Assembly: GCA_964466195.1 (NCBI GenBank)
Contig: CAYXMQ010000016.1
Coordinates: 13,235-77,234 of the forward strand
Direction: 5' to 3'
Origin: PFJX01 sp964466195
GTDB taxonomy: Bacteria; Pseudomonadota; Gammaproteobacteria; Burkholderiales; Thiobacillaceae
Length of the DNA stretch: 64,000 bases
Positions 60,058 through 64,000 of this stretch are shown piece by piece (the first letter of the stretch is position 1; each line of letters starts with the position of its first letter). A model generated the notes under the pieces. It had not been told where the DNA came from and searched no databases. It was given only the letters and a program-made list of their open reading frames with translations. The position numbers and the translations under genes were made by a program.

Positions 60058-62760
60058 TCAACCGCGTGCGCCGCCGGACAAGGTCACCATGGCGCCCTTG
60101 CTGGTACTGCCTGACGAACCCGTGATACGGCTTTCGGGTGCAACGGGATGCTCAACGACATCACGGAAGACCTGGGCGTTCATACCCATGCCGCGTGCAT
60201 TGCCGCGCACTGTAGGGTTGCGCGACTGGCTCGAAGCACCTTCGGTGCCGCTCACTCGACTCATTGCGCTCCAGGCGTCGCCCGTCACTGGACGGCCATC
60301 CTGGTTGCCTTCGCCGGTGAGGCGTCGTGCTGCAGCGATGCCTTCCTGTTGACCAGGCATCACCGCGACGGTATCGCGGTGGCGAAATTCCGGGGTGCCG
60401 GTAATCAGGCCATTTGCCTTGTTGACCGGACCGGTGATGCGTTCGCTGCTATAAGCGGCACCGGTCACGTCATTGATCCGCTGCAGACTGGCCGTGCGCG
60501 CTGGCGAATTGATGCTGAAATCCATCGGTGCTGCTGGCCGTGCGGGTTCTGCCCAAGCGTTGCTACGCACGGCGAAACGGCCGCTGGTTGCGCATTGCGC
60601 AGCCGTATTGTCGGGGCCGATGTACGGCGTGCCGCTGACGACTTCGCAGACGCCGCGCTGATCGCCGGTCATTACGGAGCCGCCGGCGCCGGGACGGTCA
60701 CCCGTTACGGCCAGGCTGGGGATGATCGCGCTGGTGCGAATACGCGCTTCCTGTGCCAGCAGAGCCGGCGATTCACAGAAGCTGTTGTACTGTCCGCGAC
60801 CGATGTACGGCGTGCCGCTAATCGGCGCACAGCCGCCCGATTCGGCGCCGGTGACGCGCGACGATCGGCCGACATAGGCTCCGGTTACGGGTTGTCCGCG
60901 CCAGGTTTGATCAATTGCGACTTTGGCTACAGGCGCAACCGGGGTGCTGACGGCACAGACAGCTTGTTGCTGCGCAGCGCCGACATAATCTGTTCCGGTG
61001 ACGGATTTGCACCCGCCCATCTCGTCACCGGTTACTTTTGGGGAGCTGCCGACCTCCGTACCGGTCAACGTGCGACCCGCCAAAGTCTGCATGCTTGCTA
61101 CCTTTTTTGGTCCCGTGGTATCGCACAGCGCGCCAAAACTCGACGGCGTGAAATACTGGGAACCGGTGATGCTGCGGCACGAGCCCGGCTCATCGCCAGT
61201 CACTTTTTCCGAACGGCCGACTTCGGTGCCGGAAACGGTTTGGTTCGCACGCGACGACATCACGCTGACTTTGCGCGGTGCACTCGGCGCCTCGCTATTG
61301 CATTGCGTCTTGTACTGCTCTTGCGCCAGATACTCGGTGCCGGTGATGCCGCGGCATGCGCCGTACTCGTCGCCGGTAATTTTGCTGGTGTGGCCGACTG
61401 CCGTACCCGTCACGGACATGCCATGGCTGGTATGGGTCAGCACCACTTTTTCCGGAGCTTGTGCAACCTGCGCGGGCTGCGGGTAGCCGGTGCCGGTGAT
61501 CGACCGGTCCGCACCTTGCTCGCCGCCGGTCACGCCCGATGGGCGATTCACCAACGTGCCGGTGATGGTTTTGCCTTTGGCCGTATCGGTGGCGCCGACC
61601 TTGGCCGGGGCGGGCGCAGGCCGACTGGCGCAGAACTGGTCGAAACGTTCTGCGGCCAGGTATTCCGTACCGGTGATGCCGCTGCAGGCGCCGACTTCAT
61701 CGCCGGTGACATTGATCGCACGGCCGACTTCGGTGCCTGTCACTTTGTGATCGCGCACCGTCGTGCTAACGCCGACTTTGGCGGGGGCCGGGGTTGGGCG
61801 CGTGCTGCACATGGATTCGAACTGTTCGCTACCGATGTATTCGGTACCGGTAACGGGACGGCATGAACCGGGCTCGTTACCCGTCACCTTCTTGCTGCGC
61901 TCCAGCATCGTGCCGGTTACGCTTTGGCCGGAAAGCGTATGCCCTTCCTCGACCTTGGCGGGTGCCGGTACGTTGTTGCGAGCGCGCATACGGCCGGATG
62001 GACGCGTTGCTTTGTGGCTTGCTTCGGCGCGGCCAGCGAGCGACTGCACCAGGCGGTGCTGCATCGCTACCTGGCGGCCGGTGGCGCCTTTGGCAATGGC
62101 GGCTTGCCAATCTTGCTGCGGCATGGTCGCGGCGATTTTGGTTGCTTGTGCGACCCGCTTCAGCCCGGCCTTGCCATCCAGCGCCAGAGCCGCGCGGCGC
62201 GCTTGTGCAATCGCGCGGCCTTTCGGCAGCGCGGCGGGCTTGTTAACAGTGTTGTCGATTGAAACGGCACTGGCAGCCTGCACGCCATATGCAGTTGCAT
62301 CGATATTAGTGCCGCCACAACCGCCTGCTGCACCGTTGCATCCGCATCCACATCCGCTCTGCGTCGCTGCGGATACCGGCATAGCCGGCACGATATTTTC
62401 GCGGCTGGGACGCACGCGGCCGGTCGGCCGAGTGGAGGTGGGCTGCAATGCGGCCTTGCCTGAATGGCTCAGCGCTTCACGGCGCGCACGGCTGGCATTG
62501 CGGCCGGCGGCGTTGGCTTGGTTTTGCGCCACCAGCGCCGCTACGGCAGCCGGCGATACGGTCGATGCGCTACGGATCATAACGTTCTGGTTGACGGGCG
62601 CGCTGGCTGGCATGTCTACGCGTGGTGCAGACTTCTGGCTTGCAAACGCAGTTTTCACTGCGCCTTTTTTGCCATGCAAGGCCATCGCTTGCCGTCGCTT
62701 CAAGGCCAATTCTCGACCCGAGAGGGTCGCTGTGGCCGTGCTATCAGTGGCTTGTGTCAT
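60058..62760 (-). CDS. csoS2: Carboxysome assembly scaffold CsoS2
   Basis: The 900-aa disordered scaffold bridges Rubisco and shell. Four N-repeats (e.g. RARREALSHSGKAAL, QARRAALALDGKAGL) bind Rubisco. About seven M-repeats follow, each with VTGTEVG, VTGDE and ITGTEY-type triplets and paired cysteines. The C-terminal region, ending GAMVTLSGGARG, attaches to the shell. The ATG at 62760 has GAGGTG upstream; a GTG one codon earlier is too close to it. An in-frame A AAA AAG slippery heptamer at 61102-61108 predicts a shortened CsoS2A of ~577 residues besides full-length CsoS2B. Confidence 0.95.
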   Translation of the reverse strand: MTQATDSTATATLSGRELALKRRQAMALHGKKGAVKTAFASQKSAPRVDMPASAPVNQNVMIRSASTVSPAAVAALVAQNQANAAGRNASRARREALSHSGKAALQPTSTRPTGRVRPSRENIVPAMPVSAATQSGCGCGCNGAAGGCGGTNIDATAYGVQAASAVSIDNTVNKPAALPKGRAIAQARRAALALDGKAGLKRVAQATKIAATMPQQDWQAAIAKGATGRQVAMQHRLVQSLAGRAEASHKATRPSGRMRARNNVPAPAKVEEGHTLSGQSVTGTMLERSKKVTGNEPGSCRPVTGTEYIGSEQFESMCSTRPTPAPAKVGVSTTVRDHKVTGTEVGRAINVTGDEVGACSGITGTEYLAAERFDQFCASRPAPAPAKVGATDTAKGKTITGTLVNRPSGVTGGEQGADRSITGTGYPQPAQVAQAPEKVVLTHTSHGMSVTGTAVGHTSKITGDEYGACRGITGTEYLAQEQYKTQCNSEAPSAPRKVSVMSSRANQTVSGTEVGRSEKVTGDEPGSCRSITGSQYFTPSSFGALCDTTGPKKVASMQTLAGRTLTGTEVGSSPKVTGDEMGGCKSVTGTDYVGAAQQQAVCAVSTPVAPVAKVAIDQTWRGQPVTGAYVGRSSRVTGAESGGCAPISGTPYIGRGQYNSFCESPALLAQEARIRTSAIIPSLAVTGDRPGAGGSVMTGDQRGVCEVVSGTPYIGPDNTAAQCATSGRFAVRSNAWAEPARPAAPMDFSINSPARTASLQRINDVTGAAYSSERITGPVNKANGLITGTPEFRHRDTVAVMPGQQEGIAAARRLTGEGNQDGRPVTGDAWSAMSRVSGTEGASSQSRNPTVRGNARGMGMNAQVFRDVVEHPVAPESRITGSSGSTSKGAMVTLSGGARG
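61025..61108 (-). other. Programmed -1 frameshift site in csoS2
   Basis: Read as CCA AAA AAG, the heptamer A AAA AAG (61102-61108) is in the frame needed for a -1 slip; it is the type used in E. coli dnaX. After slipping, 24 sense codons follow before TGA at 61025-61027. A -1 frameshift in csoS2 that yields CsoS2A is established in Halothiobacillus; its presence here is a prediction. Confidence 0.75.
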
Positions 62761-62785
62761 CACTCACCTCGGACTTCTTGGGGGG

Positions 62786-62827
62786 ATTGCTGAGGTTGCG
62801 AGCCTGCAGATCCGCAGCCTCAGCAAT
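62786..62827 (-). promoter_or_regulatory. Hairpin between cbbS and csoS2
   Basis: ATTGCTGAGG (62786-62795) pairs with CCTCAGCAAT (62818-62827), and TGCG with CGCA just inside, giving a 14-bp stem with one mismatch and a 12-base loop. No T-run follows. It would protect the upstream cbbLS part of the transcript from decay or attenuate read-through, raising Rubisco over CsoS2. Confidence 0.7.
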
Positions 62828-62901
62828 TGCTTTTCAGAACTGCTCAGATTGGGGGCCGGACAACGCGCACAACGGCGCGCCATCCGATACCTAACCCGCT
62901 A

Positions 62902-63228
62902 TCAGCGATAAACCACGAACGACATACCCTGGCTTTGTGCGTAGTTGTCATACGCAACGAAGCGAACCAGGTGGTCGGGGAATTCGCGGTGGCAGGATTC
63001 GATTTCAGCCAGCACGGCGTCAATCGACTGCTCGCCAAACAGCGGCAGCTTCCACATGTACCAGTAGTTACTGGTCGCAGCGGTGCCTTTTTCGGTGTGC
63101 TCAACCGCCGGGTTCCAGCCCTGAGCGATGCAGTAGGCGATCTGGCGATGCACTTGATCAGCCGTCATCGCTGGCAGATACGAGAAGGTTTCGTATTTCT
63201 TGGAGGCTTTGTAAGCTTGAACAGCCAT
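62902..63228 (-). CDS. cbbS: Rubisco small subunit, carboxysomal
   Basis: The 108-aa small subunit of form IA Rubisco has the usual YETFSYLPAMTADQVHRQIAYCIAQGW N-terminus and YWYMWKLPLFGE core. Eight copies cap the large-subunit octamer; they also help form the CsoS2 N-repeat binding site. AAAGGAAA precedes the ATG. It lies 103 bases after cbbL. Confidence 0.97.
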   Translation of the reverse strand: MAVQAYKASKKYETFSYLPAMTADQVHRQIAYCIAQGWNPAVEHTEKGTAATSNYWYMWKLPLFGEQSIDAVLAEIESCHREFPDHLVRFVAYDNYAQSQGMSFVVYR

Positions 63229-63331
63229 GTCTATTTCCTTTCAGATATTGAGGAGACAGGGGTTGTTGGCCAGAACTGCGCGGCTACCCTGCGCGTTGTT
63301 GTTGACCTTGAACCCTCCGCCTGAATCCTGA

Positions 63332-64000
63332 TTACTTGTTCGCGATGTCCAGCTTGTCGACGGTGTCGAACTCGAACTTGATTTCTTTCCAGGTTTCCAT
63401 GGCGATCTTCAGTTCGGGCGAGTGCGAGGCGGCGGTAGCAAGGATTTCCTTGCCTTCCTTCTCGAGTTGACGGCCTTCGTTACGCGCTTGCACGCAAGCT
63501 TCCAGCGCGACGCGGTTGGCGGCGGCGCCGGCGGCGTTGCCCCAGGGGTGGCCCAGCGTGCCGCCACCGAACTGCAGAACGGAGTCGTCACCGAAGATGG
63601 TGACCAGGGCGGGCATGTGCCAGACGTGGATGCCGCCGGAAGCGACGGCGAAGGCGCCGGGCATGGAACCCCAGTCCTGGTCGAAGAAGATGCCGCGGCT
63701 GCGGTCTTCCGGCACGAAGGATTCGCGCAGCAGGTCGATCCAGCCCAGGGTGGAGGCGCGGTCGCCTTCCAGCTTGCCGACAACGGTGCCGGTGTGCAGG
63801 TGGTCGCCACCGGACAGACGCAGAATCTTGGTCAGTACGCGGAAATGGATACCGTGGTGCGGGTTGCGGTCGATCACGGCGTGCATGGCGCGGTGAATGT
63901 GCAGCAGCATGCCGTTGTCACGACACCAGTTGGCCAGGCCCGTGTTGGCGCAGAAACCGCCGGTGATGTAGTCGTGCATGATGATCGGCGCGCCGATTTC
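63332..64000 (-). CDS. cbbL: Rubisco large subunit, 3' part
   Basis: The gene runs off the right edge; about 222 C-terminal residues are present of ~473. Active-site segments seen are HIHRAMHAVIDR, HFRVLTK, the loop-6 lysine in VVGKLEGDR, ASGGIHVWHMP and FGGGTLGHPWGN. The sequence and the following cso genes show form IA, carboxysomal type. It fixes CO2 to ribulose-1,5-bisphosphate. It is probably the first gene of the locus; its promoter and any cbbR lie outside. Confidence 0.97.
   Translation of the reverse strand, partial: EIGAPIIMHDYITGGFCANTGLANWCRDNGMLLHIHRAMHAVIDRNPHHGIHFRVLTKILRLSGGDHLHTGTVVGKLEGDRASTLGWIDLLRESFVPEDRSRGIFFDQDWGSMPGAFAVASGGIHVWHMPALVTIFGDDSVLQFGGGTLGHPWGNAAGAAANRVALEACVQARNEGRQLEKEGKEILATAASHSPELKIAMETWKEIKFEFDTVDKLDIANK

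Noticed and set aside
60148..61866. 572-codon plus-strand open frame opposite csoS2
   Set aside because: It mirrors the CsoS2 repeats in another frame; its product has no sensible domains and csoS2 is certain.
1..64000. tRNA, rRNA, insertion sequences, prophage or attachment sites
   Set aside because: I saw no transposase, integrase, tRNA cloverleaf or rRNA segment anywhere in the window, though small RNAs cannot be excluded by eye.

Overview
The window looks like the chromosome of a GC-rich, sulfur-oxidising, chemolithoautotrophic proteobacterium, most likely a betaproteobacterium of Thiobacillus type. The grounds are form IA Rubisco with a complete alpha-carboxysome locus, a flavocytochrome c sulfide dehydrogenase and assimilatory nitrate genes. 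The taxon is an inference; no rRNA is present.

Layout. 1-0.9 kb: the end of a GGDEF-EAL protein. 0.9-20 kb, nearly all on the minus strand: nitrate assimilation (nrtABC, two DUF302-like proteins, the ANTAR antiterminator NasT, a PP2C/Ser-Thr kinase fusion, a NarK-type transporter, nasA, nirBD). fccAB, a small c-type cytochrome and a secreted M1-type peptidase sit between nasA and nirBD. nrtA and nirB each have a leader with the same intrinsic terminator, which fits NasT antitermination. 20-33.7 kb: two back-to-back signalling modules. In each, a membrane PAS protein without an output domain overlaps a histidine kinase gene by four bases. 33.8-39.4 kb: housekeeping and accessory genes (arfB, a methyltransferase, an OB-fold protein, a CBS protein with a DASS transporter, a Sua5-type protein).

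39.4-51.1 kb: an inorganic-carbon acquisition region. It holds SbtA with a P-II-like SbtB, a small unknown protein, a trypsin-like protease, a SulP transporter, a divergent LCIB-type beta-carbonic anhydrase candidate, and a sensor kinase/NtrC-type regulator pair. That pair is divergent from an unknown 186-aa protein and a second SulP transporter, which lie behind a consensus sigma-54 promoter with upstream TGCAAC repeats.

51.1-64 kb, minus strand: the carboxysome locus in the order cbbL (partial), cbbS, csoS2, csoSCA, csoS4A, csoS4B, three csoS1 genes, a bacterioferritin-like gene, acRAF-like, mcdA, mcdB, cbbQ, cbbO, csoS1D. csoS2 carries an A AAA AAG slippery heptamer in the right frame, with a -1 stop 25 codons on, predicting a short and a long CsoS2. 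Together the last 25 kb would import bicarbonate, hydrate or dehydrate CO2, fix it in shells, position those shells and reactivate Rubisco.
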